A DNA stretch of 64,000 nt, from positions 1,054,001 to 1,118,000 of the forward strand of contig CAVTPD010000003.1 in assembly GCA_963736575.1 (NCBI GenBank). Direction: 5' to 3'. Positions 53,525-62,706 of the stretch are shown piece by piece. Position 1 is the stretch's first letter. Every line of letters starts with the position of its first letter. The notes beneath the pieces were generated by a model. The model was not told the DNA's origin and ran no database searches. It saw only the letters and a program-made list of their open reading frames with translations. The position numbers and the translations under genes are program-made. This stretch comes from CAVTPD01 sp963736575. GTDB lineage: Bacteria; Bacteroidota; Bacteroidia; Cytophagales; JAAEPT01.

Positions 53525-54793
53525 ATGCTGCAAAACATGCCTTTAGCCGAACGAATGCGACCTATTAATCTTAAGGATTTTGTAGGGCAAAAGCATTTGG
53601 TTGGCCCTACGGGAATTATTAATAAAATTGTAACCAGCGGAACTATACCTTCTATAATACTATGGGGACCACCTGGAACTGGGAAAACCACCTTAGCCCG
53701 TATTATTGCAGAACAATCTAAAGCTAATTTCTATACCCTTAATGCTGTTTCTTCGGGTGTTAAAGACTTACGGCTGGTGATTGAAAAAGCCCGTTTTGGG
53801 GGTAAAAGTATATTGTTTATTGATGAGATTCACCGTTTCAACAAGTCTCAACAAGATGCTTTACTCCATGCTGTTGAAACAGGGATAATACGATTAATAG
53901 GCGCTACTACTGAAAATCCTTCATTTGAGGTAAACAATGCCCTTCTTTCAAGATGTCAAGTTTTTGTTTTAAAGGCTTTAGAACGAAAAGATTTAGAAGG
54001 TTTATTAACCCGCGCCATTGAGAAAGATGAAGAACTAAAAAAGAAGAATATAAAGCTGAAAGAAACAGATGCTCTTCTACAAATTAGTGGTGGTGATGCC
54101 AGAAGGTTGTTAAATCTTTTAGAATTAGTGGTTCAGCATGAGGACGAAAAAACTGAAATCGAAATCACTAATGACGTTGTACAAGCTGCTGCGAAGGATA
54201 TCCCAAGGCAATACGATAAAAAAGGCGATTTCCATTACAACATTATATCGGCATTTATAAAATCTATAAGAGGCAGTGACCCCAATGGAGCGGTTTATTG
54301 GTTGGCCAGAATGATTGACTCTGGTGAAGATATTAAGTTTATAGCCCGTAGATTAATTATTTCTGCTGCCGAAGATGTTGGTTTAGCCAACCCTACGGCT
54401 TTAATTATGGCAAATAATTGTATGCAAGCTATACAGACCGTTGGTTTGCCCGAAGCCAGAATTATACTTTCTCAAGCAACTTTGTATTTAGCTACGTCAC
54501 CCAAAAGTAACTCGGCTTATATGGCTATAAATCACGCTTTACAAATTGTAAAACAAACGGGTGATTTAAATGTGCCGCCGCATTTATGCGGTGCATATAC
54601 GGCTTTTAATAAAGATTTAGGCTACGGAAAAGAATATAAATATGCCCATGATTACCCAGGAAGTTTTGTACAACAAGAGTACTTACCCAATGAATTAAAA
54701 GGGCAGATAATTTATAATCCAAATGATAATTCTAGAGAGGAGCTGTACAGAAAAGACCTTCAGAATAAATGGAATAAAAAATATAAGTATTAA
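53525..54793 (+). CDS. rarA: Replication-associated recombination protein A (AAA+ ATPase)
   Basis: 422 residues from the ATG at 53525; a GTG at 53486 lies inside the hairpin and is unlikely. MPLAERMRPINLKDFVGQKHLVG opens the AAA+ core; Walker A GPPGTGKTTLARI, Walker B LFIDEIHRFNKSQQDALL, sensor 1 GATTENPSFEVN and an arginine-rich ALLSRCQVF follow, then the MgsA C-terminal domain (AVYWLARMIDSGEDIKFIARRLIISAAEDVG). RarA/MgsA acts at stalled replication forks. Single gene with a terminator. Confidence 0.93.
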   Translation: MLQNMPLAERMRPINLKDFVGQKHLVGPTGIINKIVTSGTIPSIILWGPPGTGKTTLARIIAEQSKANFYTLNAVSSGVKDLRLVIEKARFGGKSILFIDEIHRFNKSQQDALLHAVETGIIRLIGATTENPSFEVNNALLSRCQVFVLKALERKDLEGLLTRAIEKDEELKKKNIKLKETDALLQISGGDARRLLNLLELVVQHEDEKTEIEITNDVVQAAAKDIPRQYDKKGDFHYNIISAFIKSIRGSDPNGAVYWLARMIDSGEDIKFIARRLIISAAEDVGLANPTALIMANNCMQAIQTVGLPEARIILSQATLYLATSPKSNSAYMAINHALQIVKQTGDLNVPPHLCGAYTAFNKDLGYGKEYKYAHDYPGSFVQQEYLPNELKGQIIYNPNDNSREELYRKDLQNKWNKKYKY

Positions 54794-54826
54794 AAAAGCC
54801 AGCTATTTGCCGGCTTTTTTATTTTT
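54793..54826 (+). terminator. Terminator after rarA, inside the end of the next gene
   Basis: AAAAAAGCC-A-GC stem with one mismatch, loop TATTT and a T-run. Its right arm is the final codons of the minus-strand gene at 54803. Confidence 0.75.
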
Positions 54827-55003
54827 CTTTTCTTCCCTTTCAGCTAGTTTTTTGTCTTCCACATTTTTATTTAAAAACTCATTAATAGAGTCAATATCCA
54901 TGCTTCCGCTTACTTCGCCAAAGGAGTTAATATTGAAATTAAAGCCCTCTAGATCTTTATGAACTTTGGGCTTTTTTGTTTCGTCGTTTTTTTTCTTTGC
55001 CAT
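54803..55003 (-). CDS. Small charged hypothetical protein
   Basis: 66 residues. The ends are very Lys-rich (MAKKKNDETKKPKVHKDLEG and EREEKKNKKAGK), and the middle is an acidic, hydrophobic stretch (FNFNINSFGEVSGSMDIDSINEFLNKNV). No signal, no Cys, no known motif. I recall similar short proteins in other flavobacteria, but with no function. It starts 11 bases after the gltX stop on the same strand, so it is likely expressed from the gltX transcript. Its stop codon lies within the rarA terminator. Confidence 0.65.
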   Translation of the reverse strand: MAKKKNDETKKPKVHKDLEGFNFNINSFGEVSGSMDIDSINEFLNKNVEDKKLAEREEKKNKKAGK

Positions 55004-55014
55004 AGAGATGTTAG

Positions 55015-56556
55015 TTAATTAACCTCTGCAACCTTTAAGGTAGTAATGGCTTTTTTAATTCTAACTATGGTTTCTTCTTTCCCAAGAACTTCCATGATTT
55101 CCATTAAGTCTGGGCCCATACCTTTGCCAGTTACCGCTACACGTAAAGACTGCATTACTTTGCCCATCTTAACACCTTTTTCTTCTAAAACGTTCTGAAA
55201 ACATTCTTTAATTTTTTCCGCTTTAAAATCGTTTAGATGATCTAAGGCTACAGTATATGCTTCTAAAACATCAGAGGCTTCTTGTGTCCATTTTTTCTCT
55301 ACTACTTTTTCGTCGTAATTTTGTGGCTGGGTAAAGAAAAATGCCCCTTCTTCCCAAAACTGACTTGGGAATGTAACCCGCTCTTTTAACAAACCAACTA
55401 TGGTTTCTACTTTTTCGGTAGAACAGCTAATGCCCTTCATTTGAAGCGTTGGCAATAAAAACTCTGCCAATTCTGCATTGGGCTTGTTTTTAATGTATTG
55501 CTGATTAAACCATTTTGCTTTTTCTATATCGTATTTAGTGCCCGATTTACCAATTCTTTCTGCAGAAAAGGCTTCTATCAATCCTTCTTTGGAGAAAATT
55601 TCTTGTTCGGTTCCCGGATTCCAACCTAATAAAGAAAGGAAGTTTAATAAAGCATCTGGAAGATAACCTTCTTCTTTATAACCCGTGGCTTTAGTTCCTG
55701 TGTTGGGATCGGTCCATTCTAATGGGAAAATAGGAAACCCTTGTTTATCGGCATCACGTTTACTTAGTTTACCATTTCCTTCTGGTTTAAGAATTAATGG
55801 TAAGTGGGCAAATTGAGGCATGCTGTCTTCCCAGCCTAAATACTTATATAAAAGCACGTGCAAGGGAGCCGAAGGCAACCATTCTTCACCACGGATAACA
55901 TGTGTGATTTTCATTAAATAATCATCTACAACATTAGCCAAGTGGTAGGTTGGCATTCCGTCTGATTTCATGATTACTTTATCATCTATGGCAGAAGACT
56001 GAACCATTACCCAGCCTCTAATCATATCATTTAATCGTACTTCTTCCTTTCTAGGAATTTTAAGACGAATAACATAGGCCTCACCCGATTGAAGTCTTTT
56101 TTCTACTTCGTCTGCTGGAAGTGTAGTAGAATTCTTCATGGTACTTCTAGTTACCGAATTGTACTGAGGAGAAGCCACGCGAGCGGCTTTAAGACGCTCT
56201 CTCATTTCGTCTAACTCTTCCGGAGTGTCAAAAGCATAATAGGCGTAACCGTCATCAACCAGTTTTTGAGCATATTCCATGTACATGCTTTTTCTTTCCG
56301 ATTGGCGGTATGGACCATATTCACCCGGTTTTTCTGGGCTTTCATCTGGCGCAATACCTAACCATCTTAAAGCGTTGATAATGTATTCTTCGGCACCAGG
56401 CACAAATCTGGTTTGATCTGTGTCTTCTATCCTTAATATAAATTTACCGTTGTATTTTTTTGCGTATAAATAATTATATAGAGCTGTTCTTACGCCACCT
56501 ATATGTAAAGCACCTGTAGGACTTGGTGCAAACCGAACTCTAACTTCTTTTTCCAT
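55015..56556 (-). CDS. gltX: Glutamate-tRNA ligase
   Basis: 513 residues from the ATG at 56556 (MEKEVRVRFAPSPTGALHIGG). A frame extends upstream to 56616, but a -7 box at 56575 and the lack of similarity there favour 56556. The HIGH motif is in PSPTGALHIGG, and the class I KMSKS counterpart is GKLSKRDADKQGFP. It joins glutamate to tRNA(Glu); like other Bacteroidota enzymes it may or may not also charge tRNA(Gln), which depends on GatCAB elsewhere. Transcribed with the small gene at 54803. Confidence 0.95.
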   Translation of the reverse strand: MEKEVRVRFAPSPTGALHIGGVRTALYNYLYAKKYNGKFILRIEDTDQTRFVPGAEEYIINALRWLGIAPDESPEKPGEYGPYRQSERKSMYMEYAQKLVDDGYAYYAFDTPEELDEMRERLKAARVASPQYNSVTRSTMKNSTTLPADEVEKRLQSGEAYVIRLKIPRKEEVRLNDMIRGWVMVQSSAIDDKVIMKSDGMPTYHLANVVDDYLMKITHVIRGEEWLPSAPLHVLLYKYLGWEDSMPQFAHLPLILKPEGNGKLSKRDADKQGFPIFPLEWTDPNTGTKATGYKEEGYLPDALLNFLSLLGWNPGTEQEIFSKEGLIEAFSAERIGKSGTKYDIEKAKWFNQQYIKNKPNAELAEFLLPTLQMKGISCSTEKVETIVGLLKERVTFPSQFWEEGAFFFTQPQNYDEKVVEKKWTQEASDVLEAYTVALDHLNDFKAEKIKECFQNVLEEKGVKMGKVMQSLRVAVTGKGMGPDLMEIMEVLGKEETIVRIKKAITTLKVAEVN

Positions 56557-56574
56557 AGTATTCATCTGTGGCCA

Positions 56575-56582
56575 CAAAGGTA
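56575..56582 (-). promoter_or_regulatory. Probable -7 box for gltX (TACCTTTG)
   Basis: Minus-strand TAnnTTTG match about 20 bases before the ATG at 56556. Supports that start over the upstream candidates. Confidence 0.5.
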
Positions 56583-56612
56583 GTAAAAATGGCGCTTTGA
56601 AAAATTCTAAAA

Positions 56613-56643
56613 ACAAAAAAGGCTAGTTATTTATGTAGCCTTT
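56613..56643 (-). terminator. Terminator between the barrel cluster and gltX
   Basis: Eight-bp stem AAAGGCTA/TAGCCTTT followed by more T on the minus strand, after the stop of the gene at 56658. Confidence 0.75.
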
Positions 56644-56657
56644 AGATAAAATTTCTT

Positions 56658-57368
56658 TTAAAATTTCAGGCCTAGCATAACTTTAAACATGCTCATGTTT
56701 ATTCTTTCTCTGTAATTGTTGTTGTAATCGTCATTGGTGATATTAATGTTTCCGAAATCATATTCTATACCAATTAATAATATTTGCCATCTAAAATTAG
56801 CGCCTATTGCATACGTTAGACCTAAGCCTGCATCACTATAGTTTTCAGAATCATAATTTTGATAATTAGTGCTGTTATAATAATAGTAGTCGTAGTAATT
56901 AAAATCGGAGAACACAACGTTTATTCTAGTATTAAAATAAAAATCAAAAGCAGCATTTTCGCCAAGTGTATAGGTGAAAACAGGCCCTAACTCGTTTAGT
57001 GCTACATTGACGACTGTAGCCGAGGCAATGTCGTTGCTGTTGGTGGCTATTTGTAAATCGAACCAATTTACGTTTATAGCTATCCCCATCTTCTCGAATG
57101 AGTCCCTCCATACGTACCAATAGTTACCTATTTCTATACCTAAAGAATGTTGGGGCAAAATAGCGTTGTATCTACTATTTATTACCCTTTTTGGAAACCC
57201 ATAATTGGATGATAAAATGCCTATTCCGTTTTTTAATAAAAAGCCATTATCTAACTGTTCGTTTGGCGTAACTATAGTGGTAGAGTCTTCACTTAGTTTA
57301 ATTTTATTGTTGCCGGCATTTGCATTTAAAAGGACAAAAAAAGCGAAAACTGTAATTATAGACTTCAT
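56658..57368 (-). CDS. Outer-membrane beta-barrel, tandem paralog D
   Basis: 236 residues. The signal peptide ends near NAGN. The mature region opens PNEQLDNGFLLKNGIGI and shares with the three upstream genes the phrases GIEIGNYWYVWRDSFEKMGIAINVNWFDLQ and FRWQILLIGIEYDFGNI, ending FKVMLGLKF. Beta strands alternate regularly, as in a small outer-membrane barrel. Role unknown. It is the last of four paralogs in one direction, three bases after paralog C, and a terminator follows. Confidence 0.75.
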   Translation of the reverse strand: MKSIITVFAFFVLLNANAGNNKIKLSEDSTTIVTPNEQLDNGFLLKNGIGILSSNYGFPKRVINSRYNAILPQHSLGIEIGNYWYVWRDSFEKMGIAINVNWFDLQIATNSNDIASATVVNVALNELGPVFTYTLGENAAFDFYFNTRINVVFSDFNYYDYYYYNSTNYQNYDSENYSDAGLGLTYAIGANFRWQILLIGIEYDFGNINITNDDYNNNYRERINMSMFKVMLGLKF

Positions 57369-57371
57369 ATT

Positions 57372-58082
57372 TTAAATTTTAACTCCTAACAAAATTTTAA
57401 CCATACTGGCATTTACCTTATCGTGGTAATTTTTGACAGCTTGTTGATTCGATTGCTCGTAGTAATCATAATATCTAACATTAACATTACCAAAATTATA
57501 TTCTACCCCAAGTAGAAGTGTTTTCCAACGCAAGTTTATACCCCCGGCATAGGTAATACCAAAACCTTCCCCCATATAATGTCTCTCACCATAATATCCA
57601 TCAGAATAAAGATAGCTAGAACTTATATAGGTAGGCCTAAAATTTATGTATACGTCTAAAGCTAAATCTTTCCAAGGGGCATAGGTAAACATGGGCCCAA
57701 CTTCAGAAAAACCAACATTAAACACACTATACTTATTTTCACCAAATAAAAGGGCCTCTAAAGGGTCTTCTGGGTGAGAAGTTAAGAACTGAAGATCTAA
57801 AGCGTTAACATTTATTGCAAAACCTAAGGATTCATCATCCTTTCGCCATACATAAAATTCATAACCTACTTCAAAGCCAAAAGAAACACGTGGTTTATTG
57901 TTATAATCTTTAGGTGTTAACAACCCATTAGCAAAACCATAATCAGCATTTACATAACCAAGTCCTGTTCTTATTATTAAACCATGGTCTAAGGGAAGGT
58001 TAACTGAGTTATTTGCTGCCCTAAGTGTTAACCCGAATAGAGAAAGACATATAATTAAAAGTAGTTTGATAAATCGTTTCAT
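57372..58082 (-). CDS. Outer-membrane beta-barrel, tandem paralog C
   Basis: 236 residues with a signal peptide ending near LRAA. Shared motifs: LPLDHGLIIRTGLGY, GFEVGYEFYVWRKDDESLGFAINVNALDLQF and LRWKTLLLGVEYNFGNVNV. The Asp-rich, Tyr-rich loops differ strongly between paralogs while barrel strands are conserved, as expected for surface-exposed loops under diversification. Three bases separate it from paralog D, so the two form one transcript; a terminator lies upstream of it at 58123. Confidence 0.75.
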   Translation of the reverse strand: MKRFIKLLLIICLSLFGLTLRAANNSVNLPLDHGLIIRTGLGYVNADYGFANGLLTPKDYNNKPRVSFGFEVGYEFYVWRKDDESLGFAINVNALDLQFLTSHPEDPLEALLFGENKYSVFNVGFSEVGPMFTYAPWKDLALDVYINFRPTYISSSYLYSDGYYGERHYMGEGFGITYAGGINLRWKTLLLGVEYNFGNVNVRYYDYYEQSNQQAVKNYHDKVNASMVKILLGVKI

Positions 58083-58122
58083 TTAAAATGCGTTTTGTAA
58101 TCTAAAAGATTAGGCAAATTAC

Positions 58123-58158
58123 AATAAAAAAGCTCAAAGGATTACCATTGAGCTTTTT
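58123..58158 (-). terminator. Terminator after barrel paralog B
   Basis: 11-bp stem AAAAAGCTCAA/TTGAGCTTTTT with an 11-base loop and T-run on the minus strand. Confidence 0.8.
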
Positions 58159-58180
58159 AACACATGTTAAGTTATAGTTA

Positions 58181-58858
58181 TTATAATTTAACCCCTAAGT
58201 TAATTTTAAAAACGTTTGTATAAACTTTCGCAGAGAGATCACTATTATCTGTATCGTTAAGTTTAATTTTACCGAAACCATATTCAAAACCCACTAATAA
58301 TGCTTTCCATCTAAAACTAGCACCCGCAGCATAGGTGACGCCAATTCCCCATTTAGCACTAGCTTCGTTGTCATTAACATCATTAGTTGAGGCTTGAAAT
58401 AAGGCATTTGGTTTGAAATTAAAAAAAGCATCAACACCAATATCATCCGTAAAAGCGAAGCTATACATAGGCCCAACTTCTATGGCACTAATATCAAAGT
58501 AAGTATTTGTGTAATCTTCAGTAGAAGCAATACCCGCTTGAAAATCTAACCAATTAAGATTAACAGCCAAGCCCATGGTTTCGGCCCCATCTCTCCATAC
58601 ATACCATTGGCTACCTAGTTCTATACCATATGTAGTATTGGCAACGTATTCATCACCTCCTTGGTTGGCATCAACAGTTTCTTCAGTTAAAAAGTATTTT
58701 TTACTTGTAAAACCAATTCCCACTCTTAAAATAAAACCATTATCTAATGGGTGATCGTGGGCTGAAAGACCCGTTTTTAAAGAAGTTTCATTGCTTCCGG
58801 CAAAGGAAAAGCTTGAAGAAAATACTACTAAAACCACTATTGTAATTAGTTTTCTCAT
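58181..58858 (-). CDS. Outer-membrane beta-barrel, tandem paralog B
   Basis: 225 residues from the ATG at 58858; nine extra residues from 58885 would spoil the signal peptide (MRKLITIVVLVVFSSSFSFAGS). It shares the mature opening TGLSAHDHPLDNGFILRVG with paralog A almost exactly, then GIELGSQWYVWRDGAETMGLAVNLNWLDFQ and FRWKALLVGFEYGFGKI. Bordered on both sides by terminators, so it appears to be transcribed on its own. Confidence 0.75.
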   Translation of the reverse strand: MRKLITIVVLVVFSSSFSFAGSNETSLKTGLSAHDHPLDNGFILRVGIGFTSKKYFLTEETVDANQGGDEYVANTTYGIELGSQWYVWRDGAETMGLAVNLNWLDFQAGIASTEDYTNTYFDISAIEVGPMYSFAFTDDIGVDAFFNFKPNALFQASTNDVNDNEASAKWGIGVTYAAGASFRWKALLVGFEYGFGKIKLNDTDNSDLSAKVYTNVFKINLGVKL

Positions 58859-58982
58859 TGTGTTAAGTTTAAATTTTTTTATCAATACAGTTCTGCTTGT
58901 AAAACTTAATCAAGAAAACACAAGGCGTAATACTATAATTCATTTTTAGAAAAAAATACTCTTTTTCAATATAATGTGGCTT

Positions 58983-59018
58983 AAAATAATAAAGCCTAAT
59001 GATTGCTCATTAGGCTTT
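58983..59018 (-). terminator. Terminator after barrel paralog A
   Basis: Perfect 12-bp stem AAAGCCTAATGA/TCATTAGGCTTT with a four-base loop (GCAA when read on the minus strand), then ATTATTTT. Confidence 0.8.
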
Positions 59019-59041
59019 GATAAAAATTATAAAATCAATTT

Positions 59042-59725
59042 TTATAGCTTAACGCCTATGTTAATTTTAATCATTCCTGTGTTAACTCTATAATTAGGTG
59101 ATTCACTATCTGACATCATTTTAACATCACCAAAACCATATTCTAAACCTGCTGACAATACTTTCCATCTAAAAGCGCCACCTACAGCATATCTTAACCC
59201 TATACCGGCATCTTCATACCAAGCCGATACTAACAATGTAGGGCAAAGATTAAAATAAGCATCTATACCCATATCATCATTTAAAGCATAAGTATACAAA
59301 GGACCTACTTCAATAAGGCTTAAATTAATCAATAGTTCAACATCTGTTCCTGAATCATATGTGTTGTAATAATCTACTGTACCAAACCCCAATTGTAAAT
59401 CCATCCAGTTTATATTAACAGCTAGCCCCATAGTTTCAGAAGACTCTCTCCATACATAAAATTGATTACCCAGCTCTATACCTATACTAGTTGCCATGTT
59501 AACTTCATCAATCTCTCCATTGTAGTTGTAAGGGTTGTAATCTTCATGATTTCTGTCTCCATAACTAGCACCAGGTACACCAAACCCTAACCGAATTAAA
59601 AAACCGTTGTCTAATGGATGATCATGAGCTGAAAGACCTGTTTTTAAAGAAATAGAATTATTGTCAGCATATACACTACAAAAAGAAATTAATGCTACAA
59701 TAAAAGTTGTAAATAGTTTTCTCAT
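59042..59725 (-). CDS. Outer-membrane beta-barrel, tandem paralog A
   Basis: 227 residues. The signal peptide ends near VYAD. The mature start (SISLKTGLSAHDHPLDNGFLIRLGFG) is nearly the same as in paralog B, and GIELGNQFYVWRESSETMGLAVNINWMDLQ and FRWKVLSAGLEYGFGDVKM recur. First of the four genes in transcription order, with its own terminator downstream. Ligand unknown. Divergent from the PpiD gene. Confidence 0.75.
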   Translation of the reverse strand: MRKLFTTFIVALISFCSVYADNNSISLKTGLSAHDHPLDNGFLIRLGFGVPGASYGDRNHEDYNPYNYNGEIDEVNMATSIGIELGNQFYVWRESSETMGLAVNINWMDLQLGFGTVDYYNTYDSGTDVELLINLSLIEVGPLYTYALNDDMGIDAYFNLCPTLLVSAWYEDAGIGLRYAVGGAFRWKVLSAGLEYGFGDVKMMSDSESPNYRVNTGMIKINIGVKL

Positions 59726-59874
59726 TACTAAAATTTTAAATGATTAAAAGAGGCGTAAATATATATCATGTTTGTAAACTGCATTTTATTTTAACTCATT
59801 TTTTTAGATAGTTGACAAATGTTTTTTAAAAGCAGAAAATGTGTCTATTTTAGTCACAATTTTCGAAATGTGAT

Positions 59875-62040
59875 ATGTCAGTTTTAGGTAAAATAAGAGA
59901 AAGAACAGCACTTTTATTAATAGTAATTGTTGGTGGGGTAGTTTTGTTTTTAGTACAAGACGCGTTTAATTCAAGTTCTAATATTTTTGGTGGGAACCAG
60001 AATTCTATTGGGGAGATCTACGGAGAAGAAGTAGACCGATCCGATTATGAATCCACTCTCGCCGATGCAGATAGAAACTTCAGAATAAACCAAGGTGGTA
60101 AATCTCCTAATGAAATGGAGAACCGAAGAATACAAAGTGAAGCTTGGAATAAGTTGATTTTTAATACAGCTTATATGAAGCAAATGGATGAACTAGGTAT
60201 TATAATCACCAAAGGTGAAGATGGGGAGGAAGTTGATATGGTACAAGGTATTACCATTCATCCTTCTGTAAGACAACAGTTCTCTAACCCACAAACGCAA
60301 GAGTTTGATGTAAATCAAGTAAAAACATTCTTAGCTCAAATTGCAGATCCACAAGATCAGCAGGTAGCTATGGCTAAAGCGCAATGGTTGGTTTATAGAG
60401 ATAATTTAATACAAGATAGGTTAAGAGGTAAATACGTTGACTTAATCTCTAAAACGAATTACGTTACTAAAGCAGAAGCTAAAAGACGTTATGAGGAACA
60501 AAACTCTAAAGCAGATATAGAGGTTGTTTATATACCATTTGCAGCAGTTAAGGATTCTTTAGAATATTCTAACAGCGAAATTAATGAGTACTTAAAAGAG
60601 AATGGCAACAAATATGACCCTAAGCCTACTAAAACGTTAGCTTATGTGATTTTTGATGCTAAACCAACTGCTCAGGATACTGCCGATACTAAAAAAGAAG
60701 TTGAAAAAATTAAAGTTTCTTTCAAAAAAGTGAAGAACGATACTTCTTATGTATTTGCAAAAGCAGATAACCCAAAGGTTCCAACATTGGTTTCTGAAGC
60801 TTCTTTGCCAATCTCTTTAAAAAGAGATTCTGCAAAAATTGTAGCAGGTGAGGTTTATGGACCATACAAAGAAGGAAATACATACAAACTGTATAAGGTT
60901 TCTGAGGTTCTTAAAAACGATACCATCTTTAAAGCTCAAGCAAGCCATATTTTATTACAAGTGCCACAAGGTGCTGGTGAAGAAGCGGCAATGCAAGCCA
61001 GGATGCAAGCACAGACTATTTTAGACAAGGCTCTTGCAGGTGAAGATTTTGCTGCATTAGCAGAGCAATACAGCCAAGACCCAGGGTCAAAAGTAAAAGG
61101 TGGTGATTTAGGAGAGTTCGGAAAAGGAATGATGGTCCCTCCTTTCGAAAACGCAGTGTTTTCTGCTAAGGAAAAAGGAGTGATTTCAACCGTAATTCAA
61201 AGTCAATTTGGTTTCCATATTATTAAAGTAACTAAGAAGAAGTTCTTAGATTCTGTAGAAGATAAATATAGAATTGCCGTTTTAGACAAAACTATTGAGC
61301 CTTCTAAAGCTACTAGAGACCAAGTTTATAGAGAAGCAAACATTTTCTTAAACTCTAGCGATAATTTAACAAGTCTTAAAGCAGCAGCTGAAGAAAAAGG
61401 ATACAAAGTAGAAGAAGCTAAAAGTATAGGCTCTAATGCTTACGGATTTGGCCGTTTCTATAGTAATGGAAGACAAATGGTACGTTGGGCATATACAGAA
61501 GCCGAAGTTGGCGACATTGCTTCAACCGTTTATAACATTGATAATTCGTATATAGTTGTTGGTTTAGAAAGCCAAACTGTTGAAGGAGAAATTACTGCTG
61601 AAAATCTTAAAGGTTCTATTTCTAATGAAGTAGAAAACTACCTAAAGAGCAAAAAAGTAATTCCTTTCTTGGCGGGAAGAGATGGCGATTTAACAGCAAT
61701 GAAAGAAGCTGCCATTGCTAATTATGGCGAAAATACCGCTTCTTTAAGTACAGAATCGGTTAAATTATTTGACAGCAACATTCCTTCTGTAGGAAATGCT
61801 AATGAGGTTATTGGTACAGCTTTCGGACAAAAAGAAGGCGAAACAAGTGGTGTTATCAATAATGGTTTTGGTGCAGCTAGAGTTAAAACGGTGAAAATTT
61901 ACCCCGCACCTGAAACTGAAAATCTAGAAGCCACTAAAACTAAATTAGAACAAGAATTTGGTCAAAAAGATAATTACTTAATAGATCAAGCGGTACAAGA
62001 AGATGCTGAAATTGAAGATTTCAGAATTAAATTCTTCTAA
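59875..62040 (+). CDS. PpiD/SurA-type periplasmic peptidyl-prolyl isomerase
   Basis: 721 residues. A single N-terminal membrane helix (ALLLIVIVGGVVLFLVQDAF) anchors it to the inner membrane with the rest in the periplasm, as in PpiD. A SurA-N-like helical domain (about 40-250) precedes a parvulin/rotamase domain (about 350-450: ASHILLQV, FAALAEQYSQDPGSKVKGGDLGEFGKGMMVPPFENAVFSA, FGFHIIKVT). The C-terminal part (about 470-720) is another chaperone-like region. It should help fold outer-membrane and secreted proteins, which suits a genome with many barrels. Followed by a strong terminator. Confidence 0.9.
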   Translation: MSVLGKIRERTALLLIVIVGGVVLFLVQDAFNSSSNIFGGNQNSIGEIYGEEVDRSDYESTLADADRNFRINQGGKSPNEMENRRIQSEAWNKLIFNTAYMKQMDELGIIITKGEDGEEVDMVQGITIHPSVRQQFSNPQTQEFDVNQVKTFLAQIADPQDQQVAMAKAQWLVYRDNLIQDRLRGKYVDLISKTNYVTKAEAKRRYEEQNSKADIEVVYIPFAAVKDSLEYSNSEINEYLKENGNKYDPKPTKTLAYVIFDAKPTAQDTADTKKEVEKIKVSFKKVKNDTSYVFAKADNPKVPTLVSEASLPISLKRDSAKIVAGEVYGPYKEGNTYKLYKVSEVLKNDTIFKAQASHILLQVPQGAGEEAAMQARMQAQTILDKALAGEDFAALAEQYSQDPGSKVKGGDLGEFGKGMMVPPFENAVFSAKEKGVISTVIQSQFGFHIIKVTKKKFLDSVEDKYRIAVLDKTIEPSKATRDQVYREANIFLNSSDNLTSLKAAAEEKGYKVEEAKSIGSNAYGFGRFYSNGRQMVRWAYTEAEVGDIASTVYNIDNSYIVVGLESQTVEGEITAENLKGSISNEVENYLKSKKVIPFLAGRDGDLTAMKEAAIANYGENTASLSTESVKLFDSNIPSVGNANEVIGTAFGQKEGETSGVINNGFGAARVKTVKIYPAPETENLEATKTKLEQEFGQKDNYLIDQAVQEDAEIEDFRIKFF

Positions 62041-62067
62041 AAAATAAAAACCTTATAAAATACAAGA

Positions 62068-62104
62068 AAGGCTGTCTCCAAAGAAAAAGAGACAGCCTTT
62101 TTTA
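62068..62104 (+). terminator. Terminator after the PpiD-like gene
   Basis: Nine- to eleven-bp stem GGCTGTCTC/GAGACAGCC with an A-rich loop, and T-run. Confidence 0.88.
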
Positions 62105-62171
62105 TTATAACAGCCCGTATGTTTTATTAGTAATTTTTAGAATTATATCTAGTTAGAGCTATAGATGCCTG

Positions 62172-62293
62172 TTTGATTCACCTGTATTCTTTTAGTTCTC
62201 TTGGCTTTAGAGCAACTTCCTTTCCCTTTCAGTTGTCTTCTTTAGAATTGATAGTTTTCATGGCTTCTATGACCTGAATCGGCGGTGATGTTT
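62172..62293 (-). mobile_element. Decayed IS1182-like transposase remnant
   Basis: Translating the minus strand gives NITADSGHRSHENYQF, a stop, then RRQLKGKGSCSKAKRTKRIQVNQ. These match in order the TADSGYxSEEN motif and the later Cys/Lys-rich segment (LKGxCxKAKxNRxIQVNHE) that I know from Bacteroidota IS1182-family transposases. The frame has stops and no intact open frame; the remnant may extend a little in both directions. The rest of 62105-62660 shows a weak hairpin at 62315-62341 and nothing else I can support. Confidence 0.55.
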
Positions 62294-62664
62294 TGGCTAT
62301 TCTACAAAGAGTTGGCTGAAGCTGCATTAGCTTCGGTTTTTAAGAAATGTTCTTTCTGCTAATTGTGGTTATGGGCTTGTGTTTATTTTTGTTGGTTTTT
62401 ATGCCATACCCATCTGTTTAAGTTAAAATGAATACTTACCACCAGAGTACTGCCGAGTAATTAATAAATGTTTTTTAAACAGATAATGATTAATAGTATT
62501 GTGCTAGGCTCACATTATAAAAGGGTTTGCTGTTTCAGCATAAACAACTTTAACAAGATTTTTTTCTAGCATTAATAGGTGGAAAAATACTATATGGTTG
62601 CAATTATTCTTTTTGAATTAAAAACGTATAACACACCCCTCAATTTATTAACGTTGAGGCACAA

Positions 62665-62698
62665 AAAAAGGCGAAACCGATTCGGTTCGCCTTTGTTT
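62665..62698 (-). terminator. GC-rich terminator downstream of the T9SS gene
   Basis: Stem AAAGGCGAACCGA/TCGGTTTCGCCTTT on the minus strand (one bulge), followed by T-run; it lies about 50 bases after the stop codon at 62745. Confidence 0.8.
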
Positions 62699-62706
62699 TT
62701 ATAGTC

